Source: Bacteroidales bacterium UBA4243
Lineage (GTDB): Bacteria; Bacteroidota; Bacteroidia; Bacteroidales; F082
Direction: 5' to 3'
Length of the DNA stretch: 6,113 bases
NCBI GenBank assembly: GCA_002396205.1
Contig: DGXB01000112.1
Location: 1 to 6,113, forward strand
Part shown: positions 1-5,993 of the stretch, one piece after another
How the letters are laid out: the number at the start of each line of letters is the position of its first letter
Position numbering within the stretch: position 1 is the first letter of the stretch
Position numbers and translations under genes: made by a program
The notes under the pieces: model-generated
What the model saw: only the letters and a program-made list of their open reading frames with translations
What the model was told of the DNA's origin: nothing
The model's database searches: none

Positions 1-114
1 CTGCATCTGTTCCATATTGTTGAAGTTGAAGGCCGGGATGGCATAGCCGCCATCAACCGCCTTGGCGAACATTTTACGGGTGTTCACGAGTCCCAATTCT
101 TTGTAGTTGACCAT
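1..114 (-). CDS. fba: class II fructose-1,6-bisphosphate aldolase, N-terminal 38 residues (partial)
   Basis: The minus-strand frame starts at the ATG complementary to 112-114 and stays open to the window edge, giving 38 residues that begin MVNYKELGLVNTRKMFAKAV and continue through AIPAFNFNNMEQMQ. The GLVNTR..F..A...GYAIPAFN.NNMEQ pattern is the N-terminal signature of class II, zinc-dependent fructose-bisphosphate aldolases of the Bacteroidota type. The enzyme cleaves fructose 1,6-bisphosphate to dihydroxyacetone phosphate and glyceraldehyde 3-phosphate in glycolysis, and runs in reverse in gluconeogenesis, in the cytoplasm. The zinc ligands and catalytic Asp lie outside the window. The start fits the family N-terminus, and no ribosome binding site is visible, as usual in this phylum. 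It is separated from the upstream peptidase gene by about 200 bp containing a long hairpin, so it is probably transcribed on its own. The family assignment is strong. Only the fragment length limits it. Confidence 0.9.
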   Translation of the reverse strand, partial: MVNYKELGLVNTRKMFAKAVDGGYAIPAFNFNNMEQMQ

Positions 115-170
115 TTTATGATGTTTAATTAACTTTGTTTAATCTTCGATTTGTTGATTGTTTAATTGTT

Positions 171-273
171 AGCCGATGGCTTATGGCTTATAGCCTATGG
201 CTCGCTTCTCCCAAGGTGTGAAAATAATACCTTTGGGTGTAGCGTGCCATAGGCCATTGGCTATCGGCCATAG
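171..273. repeat. Long imperfect hairpin made of two inverted arrays of 7-bp units
   Basis: From 174 to 201 there are four consecutive heptamers of the form YNATRGC: cgatggc, ttatggc, ttatagc, ctatggc. From 246 to 273 there are four heptamers in the opposite orientation: gccatag, gccattg, gctatcg, gccatag. The innermost pair (195-201 with 246-252) is fully complementary, the outermost pair matches at six of seven positions, and the middle two pair with mismatches and G-U wobbles. Between the arms, cgct at 203-206 pairs with agcg at 241-244, and cccaaggt at 210-217 pairs with acctttggg at 229-237 with one bulge, leaving an 11-nt loop at 218-228. The whole element could fold as one stem of about 100 nt. 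No T-tract follows it on either strand, so it is not a classical intrinsic terminator. Its role is unknown: it could be a leader structure of the aldolase mRNA, a 3'-end structure of the peptidase mRNA, or a non-coding repeat element. Confidence 0.8.
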
Positions 274-283
274 TTATTCCCTG

Positions 284-291
284 CAAAAATA
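284..291 (-). promoter_or_regulatory. Candidate -7 box (TATTTTTG) for the aldolase gene
   Basis: Read on the minus strand, 291-284 is TATTTTTG, matching the Bacteroidota TAnnTTTG box and identical to the box upstream of the peptidase gene, including the following CA. It is the only such box between the peptidase stop codon and the aldolase start, because 115-170 has no TTTG on the minus strand. No good TTTG is found at the -33 position, so the call is weak. If it is used, the aldolase mRNA has a leader of about 165 nt that includes the heptamer hairpin. Confidence 0.35.
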
Positions 292-312
292 GAAAAACCT
301 TTCCAATAATTC

Positions 313-3300
313 TCACTTGACGCTCACTTTCTTGCTGCAGCTCCCATTTTCGGTGCTCAACTTGACGATGTACAAGCCGGAAACGAGTCTGCCCAAGTCC
401 AACGAAACCGTTTCGCCTTGGCGCAGTTGTCCGACGTTTCTTGTCATCATGAGCTCGCCCATGAGGTTGTAGACTTCAACCGTAGCCCTGCCTTGCAAAC
501 CGTTGCCCATCACCATGTTGACTTTGCCGTCGGTGGGGTTGGGGAAGAGGCTGAAATTGGGTGCCGACCATTCGGGTGTGGCATATCCTACAATGCTGAT
601 GCTCTTGGTGGCGGGCTCAGTCTCGCAGCCATTGTCGGCGGTAACCGAAAGGGTGACTTCGGTGTCGTCCGTCTGCTGGTTCCAAACGATGTCGATTTTG
701 TTGCCATGGGTGTAAATGGTGCCGGCACTGGCTGGTTCAATGCTCCAAATGTAGTTGACACCTTCTTGATAATCAATTGAATAATGGCTTAAAGGCTGGC
801 TGAATTTGTTCACGATGCTGTCGCCCACGATGGCGGTAAGGGTGATTTCGTCCATCAATTGGATTTGTGTTGTGCTGGCAATGGTGTCGTTGCCATGGAA
901 TGCGTAAAGTGTCAGGGTCACTTCGTTGTTTGCTTGGTCTTGGTTTCCAGGCAGATAGGTTGGGTTGGCAATGGTGTCGAAATCGAAAAGGCCGTCGCCG
1001 TCGGTGGTCCATCGTATGGAGCCGTAGTCGTAGGCATAGGCTTGGCTGAGCGCGATGGGGGCATCGGCGCACGAAACCTTTTTGTCGCCTGCATAGGCGA
1101 TGGCTCGGTGCATAGGCGGGAAGCAGATGTCGTCGATTTTGGCAATAAGGGTGTCGCCGATGGGATTGTACGATTGCAATATCCAAATTGCTCTGATATG
1201 TCGGTTGGGAACGCGTATTTCTTTGTAGGTCCATTCCTCGCAGCCTTCCAGCATGGTCTCGTTAACGCCGTCGGTGAATTTGAAGGTTCTTGAGTGGCTG
1301 CTCTGATAGCGGAATGAGGTCTTGCTGTCGTGCTCAACCAAAGTCGAGTTCTTGATCATGCTGGCTATTCTGAAGTAGTGTGAATCGTCGATAGCCATTT
1401 TCATGCAGCGTTGTCCTTCATACGCATCTTCGTCGTATGTCCAGAAATTGTTTGAGTTTATCGCCCAATTGAATGCTTGGTTGAGCGTGTCTGTCTCAAA
1501 TCCCTCAAAGAGACCTCCGTATTGGACGATGGTGTCGAGGATGGATTGCCCGTCTTTGTGGCTAACCGTGAATCGCATCTGAAGCCATGCGCCAACGGTT
1601 TCGTTGGGGTCGGCGTTGATTTCGTAGGTGATGGGTAGGGCTTCGTTAGGCAGTAGTGAATACAATGTGTCGGGAGCGGCTACGCTGACGAAAGGCGCCT
1701 TGATGACAAGGTCGGTGCTGAGGAAGTCTATCTTGGAACGCCCGTTGTTCTTGATGTTGAAGGTGAGGAACGATTTGCCACCAGCCTCGATGTGGGTCGA
1801 CGGCTCGCCCGATTCGGTTGTCGGACGAAACTCGGGATTGATGGCGATGACGGGGGCGTTGGCCGTGAACACGATGGGGTCGGTGTGGGTGTTGCCGCCC
1901 TCGTCGAAACGTAGCGAGAGCCTAATTTTGGTTTGGTCCGGCACGTTGCCTTTGAGCTTGAACTGGAAGGCATTGGCGATCCGGCAAATCGAGTCGGGGG
2001 TCAAATGCGGACAGTGGGCTGTCCCTTGCAGGATTTCGATGTATGGCGAATCGCTTTCAAGCGTGATTTCCGAACCTTCCGAAGCAAGGAGGCTGATGTT
2101 TTGCAGCTCGATGTCGATCGAGGCGGTCTCGTTGTAGTCTACTTGGCCGTTTCCGTCCTGGTCGTTGATGGTGAAGTCCTTAAGGTAGACGAATACCTTC
2201 GAGGCATCAAAAACGGTGATTTCATGTTGTTCCCTGATTCGGTTCAGTTTGGTGAGGGTGACGGTGAATCGGTCGCCGATTTCCATTTGCGGCAGGTTGA
2301 TGGCCTGGTCTTGTCCCGTGCTGCGGGCAACTGCGATGATGCCCTCTTCGTCGGAGAGGCACACTGTAACGCCTTCTTCGGCTTTGAACCTGTAATTCAA
2401 GTCGTTGTTGGGCTGATAGGGCGTGTCGGCGAAGTCGATGGGCTGGGGTACCTCGGTGTGAATGTTGAGGTAGGTCTCGCCCAAAAAGCTGAACAGGTTG
2501 AGCGTCTTGTCGACTTGCGTGATGTTGTCTTGATAGGGCAGGAAGGCTTGCTGGGCGAGGAACAGTTTTCCTGCCACGAGGGCATAGGAGGGAAAGTTGA
2601 AGTCGTGGGCGGCTTGTGTGCCAAGCGTGGGCATGTATTCGGGCCAGAAGTAGTCGAACATGCCCCATGTGGTGAGGTCGTTGAACTGTGAATAGGTGAC
2701 GGTGTTGGTGCCGAGCGAGCCTATGGCCCCCGAATTGGCATGGAGGAACATGTCGGCGATGATGCCATCATATGACCAATTGTCCCAATAGTGGTTGGTC
2801 GAACAGCCGATGGAGAAAAGAAGGGTAGGTATTTTGTTGCGGAATAAGGCCACGTCGTTGGAACGGATGTCTGAGCAGGGCCACCAGTTGGGGTTGGAAT
2901 GGTCTCTGTAGAAGGTCAGGAAACTCTCTTCGTTGACGGCGTTGCGGAAAGGCATCTTGTCCTCCATGTCGATCCAGTTGTCGAGGTAGCCGATGGACGT
3001 GGGGATGTATTGCGCCCCGTTGGGACCGAAGTAGTCGAGCGCGGCGGCGGTGTTGGCGGCAGTCGACCAGATGGAATCGGGCGGCGTGGGGTCGTTGCTT
3101 TCGTAGTAATACTTCATGTAGAGGTTGGAGGGATGCTTGCCTAATTTGTCGCGCATGAAGTTGTTGGTGACCTGTGCGGTGATGGCAAACCATTTCGTCT
3201 CTTGGTAGCCTGAGTTGACGACCGGATGGTCGTAATAATGCGGGTCGACGGGTGGGTTGAGCTCAAACTGGATGGCCTTTTGCACCATTAGCTCGCATTC

Positions 3301-4401
3301 TTCGGCATTCAAGACCGTCATGCGGCTGATGACCACGTCGGGAATGCTGTCGCCGTTCATGTCGGCGATGGGGTTGTCGGTGGGGTAGCGGTAGGCTTGG
3401 TTCCAGCTGATGGGGCTTCTGTAGATGTAGGGTATCAGCCCGAAGTCGGGATTCGTGCTGTGGTTTCCGCCAAACAGTAGCACCGCCGCAGGCGGTATCG
3501 CCCAGTTGTTGTATGCGTTGAGGATGTAGTTGCGGATGCTGTCGGGCGCGTTGCCGCCGCATTCTGCCGTACTTGCCACCTTGGTGAGGATGCCCTGGCG
3601 CAGGCGAAACTGTTTCAATGTGTCGGCCCAAGCCAAAAAGGCCGAGTCGTCGGGCGCGATGATGAGGTATTCGCAGCCTTCCTCGCGGTTCCGGATGGCT
3701 TCGTTGAGCAAGTCGTGATAATGCGCTTCGGGCAGCATGTCGCTGTTGATCACCAAGTCGCGCAAAATGCCGTCCCAAGCCGGATTGCGGTAACGCGGGT
3801 CGCCAAACCGTCCGTTGCCACCTTCAAAGCTGACTTCGATGTCCATGTCGTAAATCACCTCCAACGTTTTTTTCACGGGGTTGTAGCGGAACGGCGTCAC
3901 GCTGAGCATCACCACGTCGAGACCACGGATTTGGGTGGTCTGGGCAGCGGAGACGTTGCTGGCGGGGTAGTCGGCATCGTTGGCAAACACGTCCATGTCC
4001 CACTTCAGGTCGGGCCTTTTGTCCTCGTTGTTCATCTGCAAGGGCGCGGCGGGCAGCAGTTGGATGTCATCCAAGGTCCGGCTTGCCTTTTCCTTGACTT
4101 TTATGTTTACGGTAGCCCCTTGTGGCACAGCGATGTAACGGTTCTCGAAAGGCAGGTTGGGCTTGCCTTCGGCATTTGACGCAAAGCAGCCTTTCATGAC
4201 GATTTCCTGGCCTTTGGCCTCGCCGTATTGGGTTTCGCCAATGCCCAATTCGGCAATGGAATAGTGCAGCGAGAGCTTTGATGCGCCGCTGTGCTCGACG
4301 CTGAAGCCTTGTGGCGCGTCGGTGCGGAAATGGTAATGGCTTTGGGCGCTCAGCGCACTCATGGCAAACATGATGATAAAGGTGGTAAAAAGCCGTTTCA
4401 T
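313..4401 (-). CDS. Secreted gingipain-family (C25) cysteine peptidase with T9SS C-terminal sorting domain
   Basis: This is a 1362-residue protein, predicted to be exported through the Sec and type IX systems and attached to, or released from, the cell surface. Residues 1-19 form a signal peptide (MKRLFTTFIIMFAMSALSA, cut before QS). About 20-240 resembles a C25 propeptide. About 244-645 is the C25 peptidase domain, opening with EYLIIAP and closing near FSFLGETYL. The probable catalytic pair is His501 (in RDHSNPNWW) and Cys533 (in FSIGCSTN), 32 residues apart, close to the gingipain spacing of 33. After an Ig-like segment, residues 747-758 (D.DGN...D..E) form an EF-hand/dockerin-like calcium loop. 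About 870-960 looks CARDB-like, 965-1100 resembles a MAM/jelly-roll module (FEGFET...DDICFP), and 1103-1275 holds two PKD-like domains. Residues 1283-1362 are a type A T9SS tail (FPNPTDG...SGLYIVKL...KKVSVK). A longer reading begins at 4437, but that ATG lies upstream of the probable -7 box, so the start at 4401 is preferred. Substrate specificity cannot be read from the sequence. The sorting tail argues against its being the PorU sortase. Confidence 0.9.
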   Translation of the reverse strand: MKRLFTTFIIMFAMSALSAQSHYHFRTDAPQGFSVEHSGASKLSLHYSIAELGIGETQYGEAKGQEIVMKGCFASNAEGKPNLPFENRYIAVPQGATVNIKVKEKASRTLDDIQLLPAAPLQMNNEDKRPDLKWDMDVFANDADYPASNVSAAQTTQIRGLDVVMLSVTPFRYNPVKKTLEVIYDMDIEVSFEGGNGRFGDPRYRNPAWDGILRDLVINSDMLPEAHYHDLLNEAIRNREEGCEYLIIAPDDSAFLAWADTLKQFRLRQGILTKVASTAECGGNAPDSIRNYILNAYNNWAIPPAAVLLFGGNHSTNPDFGLIPYIYRSPISWNQAYRYPTDNPIADMNGDSIPDVVISRMTVLNAEECELMVQKAIQFELNPPVDPHYYDHPVVNSGYQETKWFAITAQVTNNFMRDKLGKHPSNLYMKYYYESNDPTPPDSIWSTAANTAAALDYFGPNGAQYIPTSIGYLDNWIDMEDKMPFRNAVNEESFLTFYRDHSNPNWWPCSDIRSNDVALFRNKIPTLLFSIGCSTNHYWDNWSYDGIIADMFLHANSGAIGSLGTNTVTYSQFNDLTTWGMFDYFWPEYMPTLGTQAAHDFNFPSYALVAGKLFLAQQAFLPYQDNITQVDKTLNLFSFLGETYLNIHTEVPQPIDFADTPYQPNNDLNYRFKAEEGVTVCLSDEEGIIAVARSTGQDQAINLPQMEIGDRFTVTLTKLNRIREQHEITVFDASKVFVYLKDFTINDQDGNGQVDYNETASIDIELQNISLLASEGSEITLESDSPYIEILQGTAHCPHLTPDSICRIANAFQFKLKGNVPDQTKIRLSLRFDEGGNTHTDPIVFTANAPVIAINPEFRPTTESGEPSTHIEAGGKSFLTFNIKNNGRSKIDFLSTDLVIKAPFVSVAAPDTLYSLLPNEALPITYEINADPNETVGAWLQMRFTVSHKDGQSILDTIVQYGGLFEGFETDTLNQAFNWAINSNNFWTYDEDAYEGQRCMKMAIDDSHYFRIASMIKNSTLVEHDSKTSFRYQSSHSRTFKFTDGVNETMLEGCEEWTYKEIRVPNRHIRAIWILQSYNPIGDTLIAKIDDICFPPMHRAIAYAGDKKVSCADAPIALSQAYAYDYGSIRWTTDGDGLFDFDTIANPTYLPGNQDQANNEVTLTLYAFHGNDTIASTTQIQLMDEITLTAIVGDSIVNKFSQPLSHYSIDYQEGVNYIWSIEPASAGTIYTHGNKIDIVWNQQTDDTEVTLSVTADNGCETEPATKSISIVGYATPEWSAPNFSLFPNPTDGKVNMVMGNGLQGRATVEVYNLMGELMMTRNVGQLRQGETVSLDLGRLVSGLYIVKLSTENGSCSKKVSVK

Positions 4402-4426
4402 GATGAAAAACAATTGATTGAAGTTG

Positions 4427-4457
4427 CAAAAATACAAAAAGGAACAAATCCGCCAAA
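4427..4457 (-). promoter_or_regulatory. Promoter of the C25 peptidase gene
   Basis: On the minus strand, TTTG (4457-4454) is followed after 19 nt by TATTTTTG (4434-4427), matching the Bacteroidota primary-sigma form TTTG-N(about 19)-TAnnTTTG. The expected transcript start near 4420 lies about 20 nt before the ATG at 4401. The same layout occurs upstream of the ATPase gene in a homologous sequence block. Confidence 0.6.
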
Positions 4458-4473
4458 CATTTTCGACGGATTT
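4446..4473 (-). terminator. Hairpin terminator after the ATPase gene, overlapping the peptidase promoter
   Basis: aaatccg at 4446-4452 is complementary to cggattt at 4467-4473, with a 14-nt loop. On the minus strand the stem is followed by GTTCC and then five T, an imperfect U-tract. On the plus strand it is followed directly by two further T and a C. It lies about 60 nt past the ATPase stop codon, so it most likely ends that transcript. Its 3' arm falls in the spacer between the -33 and -7 boxes of the next promoter. Confidence 0.45.
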
Positions 4474-4497
4474 TTCTCAAATATAATGTATATCGCG

Positions 4498-4534
4498 ATT
4501 AATATAAACAGCAATTAATATAAACTGCTGTTTA
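4498..4534. repeat. Small hairpin over the ATPase stop codon with a 12-bp direct repeat
   Basis: taaacagca at 4505-4513 is perfectly complementary to tgctgttta at 4526-4534, with a 12-nt loop. The second arm includes the ATPase stop codon (4532-4534). The segment attaatataaac occurs twice, at 4498-4509 and 4514-4525, 16 bp apart. No T-tract follows on the minus strand, so a simple intrinsic terminator is unlikely. It may protect the 3' end of the transcript or be an AT-rich repeat remnant. Confidence 0.5.
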
Positions 4535-5845
4535 CATATCTTCAATCGACAAGCCTTGAAGCGTTAGCTGATACTTCCCAAAACTGCTTGCGGGCAGGGC
4601 TTTGACCCTTTCCTCAAGTGTTTTCGGATTGATTTTCTCGGCATTGCGCTTGATTTCGGCCACGATGCCCGTGTGCTCGAATTCGTTCAGCGCAATCATG
4701 TCGATTTCGTTGCCGCCTTTGCGGTCCCACCAGTTGCCGGCCATCGTGAATTGGCCCGACTCCATCGCCTTGGCTTGGAAATACTGCTCCAATGTCCTTC
4801 CCGAAAACTGTTCGTAATGCTTCCCAATGTTTTGTCGCAAGGCTGCCATCTGTTGTGTTTCGATCAGCGATTGGTAGGGCAGGATGAAGCGGAACCAAAA
4901 GCGCAAAAACTGGTCAGAGATCTCGTAGGCCGTCACCTTGCTATTGGGTTTGGCGAGCAGTGGCTTCAGGCGCTTCACGAGCATGAAGTTTTTCTCCAAG
5001 TTCTGCAAATACACGCCCATGTCCTTTTGCATGGCACCGTCAATTTCGCTGCGTTTGGTCATGCCTGCGGCAATCAGTTGTAGCACTGAGAAATAGGTGT
5101 TGCTTTCGTCGCTGAACTCTTGGCTCATCAGGTCGCGGCCTTCGGTGAGGAAATAGGAATCGGGGCGGCAAACGTAGTTGAGCATCTTCTCCTTGGTGTA
5201 GCATTGCGCATCCATGAGCAGCTCCACGTATTTGGCCACGCCGCCCGTAATCATGTAGAGGCAGAGCAGGTCTTCGTTTTTGTAGTTGGGGCTGTGGTCG
5301 CGCAGGATTTGCTTCAGCACCTCGATGCGGAAGGGGAGGAGGGTGAACCTGGAGGTGGGGCGGCCATAGAGCGGCTCGTTCTCGTCCTCGAAGATGCGTT
5401 TCATCAGCGACTGGATGCTGCCCGAGGCCACCAAGTGCAGGTGCGATTCCCTGTGGTAACGGTCCCAAAGGTCTTGTATCTCGCTGAAGATGGCGGGATT
5501 CACTTTTTGGAGGTTTTGGAACTCGTCGAAGAAAACGGTGAACTGCCGTTGCAACGATGCTTTCATGATGACTTCGAACAAATCGCGGAAGCGGCTGATT
5601 TGGCCAAACACCTCGATGCCCAATTGCTCTTTGAGCGTCTGCTGGAACTTGGAGCAAAGCACCGCCTCGCTGTCTTTCGAGACAAAGAGATAAGCCACGT
5701 TCTTGCCTTCCAAAGCCTTGTTAATCAGCGAGGTCTTTCCCACGCGGCGACGTCCTGTCAGCACGGTGAACACTGCCGACCTTTCGGCTTGTTTCTCGCT
5801 TTGCAGCAGTAGCTCCAGCTCCATTTCCCTGTCGTAAAATTTCAT
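4532..5845 (-). CDS. P-loop ATPase (ATPase_2 type) with C-terminal DUF234 / PD-(D/E)XK-like region
   Basis: This is a 437-residue cytoplasmic protein with no signal peptide or membrane segment. It starts MKFYDREMEL, the usual opening of this family in Bacteroidota. Walker A is G31-RRRV-GKT38, Walker B is TVFFDEF at 103-109 with D107 and E108, and a sensor-1-like LVASGS lies at 138-143, followed by the family-typical LYGRPTSRFTLLPF at 159-172. About 245-300 looks like a winged-helix segment, and YEISDQFLRFWFRF (307-320) begins the DUF234-type part. The C-terminus carries GNEID (378-382) and AEIKR (396-400). E380/D382 with E397/K399 fit the acidic and E-x-K parts of a PD-(D/E)XK nuclease fold. 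Length and motifs suggest an intact gene. Such ATPases are multicopy in many Bacteroidota and archaeal genomes and their biological role is not established. ATP binding is well supported. Nuclease activity is inference. The gene stands alone, with its own promoter and with near-identical terminator/promoter blocks on both sides. Confidence 0.88.
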   Translation of the reverse strand: MKFYDREMELELLLQSEKQAERSAVFTVLTGRRRVGKTSLINKALEGKNVAYLFVSKDSEAVLCSKFQQTLKEQLGIEVFGQISRFRDLFEVIMKASLQRQFTVFFDEFQNLQKVNPAIFSEIQDLWDRYHRESHLHLVASGSIQSLMKRIFEDENEPLYGRPTSRFTLLPFRIEVLKQILRDHSPNYKNEDLLCLYMITGGVAKYVELLMDAQCYTKEKMLNYVCRPDSYFLTEGRDLMSQEFSDESNTYFSVLQLIAAGMTKRSEIDGAMQKDMGVYLQNLEKNFMLVKRLKPLLAKPNSKVTAYEISDQFLRFWFRFILPYQSLIETQQMAALRQNIGKHYEQFSGRTLEQYFQAKAMESGQFTMAGNWWDRKGGNEIDMIALNEFEHTGIVAEIKRNAEKINPKTLEERVKALPASSFGKYQLTLQGLSIEDM

Positions 5846-5890
5846 AATATTAACGGTTGTTTATATAAATCATCATTTACATTTGCGATG

Positions 5891-5920
5891 CAAAGATATG
5901 AAAAAAACAAATCCGCCAAA
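5891..5920 (-). promoter_or_regulatory. Promoter of the ATPase gene
   Basis: On the minus strand, TTTG (5920-5917) is followed after 18 nt by TATCTTTG (5898-5891), a good match to the Bacteroidota TTTG / TAnnTTTG promoter. The transcript would start near 5884 and have a leader of about 40 nt, AT-rich and without a Shine-Dalgarno sequence, before the ATG at 5845. Confidence 0.65.
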
Positions 5921-5936
5921 TAATTTCAGCGGATTT
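5901..5936 (-). terminator. Intrinsic terminator downstream of pruA
   Basis: aaatccgc at 5909-5916 pairs perfectly with gcggattt at 5929-5936 (8-bp stem, 12-nt loop). On the minus strand the stem is followed by one G and seven T (5907-5901), a good intrinsic terminator shape. It lies about 58 nt past the pruA stop codon and overlaps the -33 box and spacer of the ATPase promoter. Confidence 0.6.
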
Positions 5937-5955
5937 TTCATGAGGTTTTGTCGTT

Positions 5956-5983
5956 GTAGAGACGTAGCGCGCTACGTCTCTAC
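5956..5983. repeat. Perfect 28-bp palindrome (REP-like)
   Basis: gtagagacgtagcg at 5956-5969 is followed directly by its exact reverse complement at 5970-5983, with no spacer. It sits 10 bp beyond the pruA stop codon. There is no T-tract, so it is not a standard terminator. The outer GTAGAGACG/CGTCTCTAC arms resemble intergenic palindromes I recall from Bacteroidota and cyanobacterial genomes, but no second copy and no REP-associated transposase is present here. Confidence 0.8.
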
Positions 5984-5993
5984 CCATTGACAA

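Larger units (their letters stand above)
4425..4476 (-). repeat. Direct repeat copy 1 of the terminator/promoter block (left of the ATPase gene)
   Basis: This 52-bp stretch aligns with 5889-5939 in the same orientation: by hand count 43 of 52 columns are identical, with 8 mismatches and one gap. Both copies contain the invariant segments aacaaatccgccaaa and cggatttttc, the hairpin arms, and the two promoter boxes at matching places. Confidence 0.8.
5889..5939 (-). repeat. Direct repeat copy 2 of the terminator/promoter block (right of the ATPase gene)
   Basis: This is the partner of 4425-4476, about 1463 bp away and in the same orientation. Differences fall mainly in the loop and in the A-rich spacer, while the stem arms and both promoter boxes are kept. 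Confidence 0.8.

Noticed and set aside
122..166. Three copies of tgtttaat (122-129, 136-143, 159-166)
   Set aside because: The spacing is irregular (14 and 23 bp) and the background very AT-rich, so chance is the simplest explanation.
171..273. Heptamer arrays as a CRISPR array or an insertion-sequence end
   Set aside because: The units are contiguous 7-mers without spacers, and no transposase gene or target-site duplication was seen.
1933..2691. 252-codon open frame on the plus strand opposite the peptidase gene
   Set aside because: It is antisense to the well-supported 1362-residue peptidase. The Val- and Gly-rich translation looks like a frame shadow.
313..4401. Identification of the C25 protein as the T9SS sortase PorU
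   Set aside because: PorU lacks a C-terminal sorting tail, while this protein has a clear type A tail ending KKVSVK and extra PKD-like domains.
4402..4437. Upstream ATG at 4437 that would add 12 residues to the peptidase
   Set aside because: The added residues cover the -7 box at 4434-4427 and would precede a complete signal peptide that begins at 4401.
5120..5812. 230-codon open frame on the plus strand opposite the ATPase gene
   Set aside because: It lies fully antisense to a gene with intact Walker motifs and a family-typical start. Its translation shows no recognisable domain, and no promoter box was found for it.
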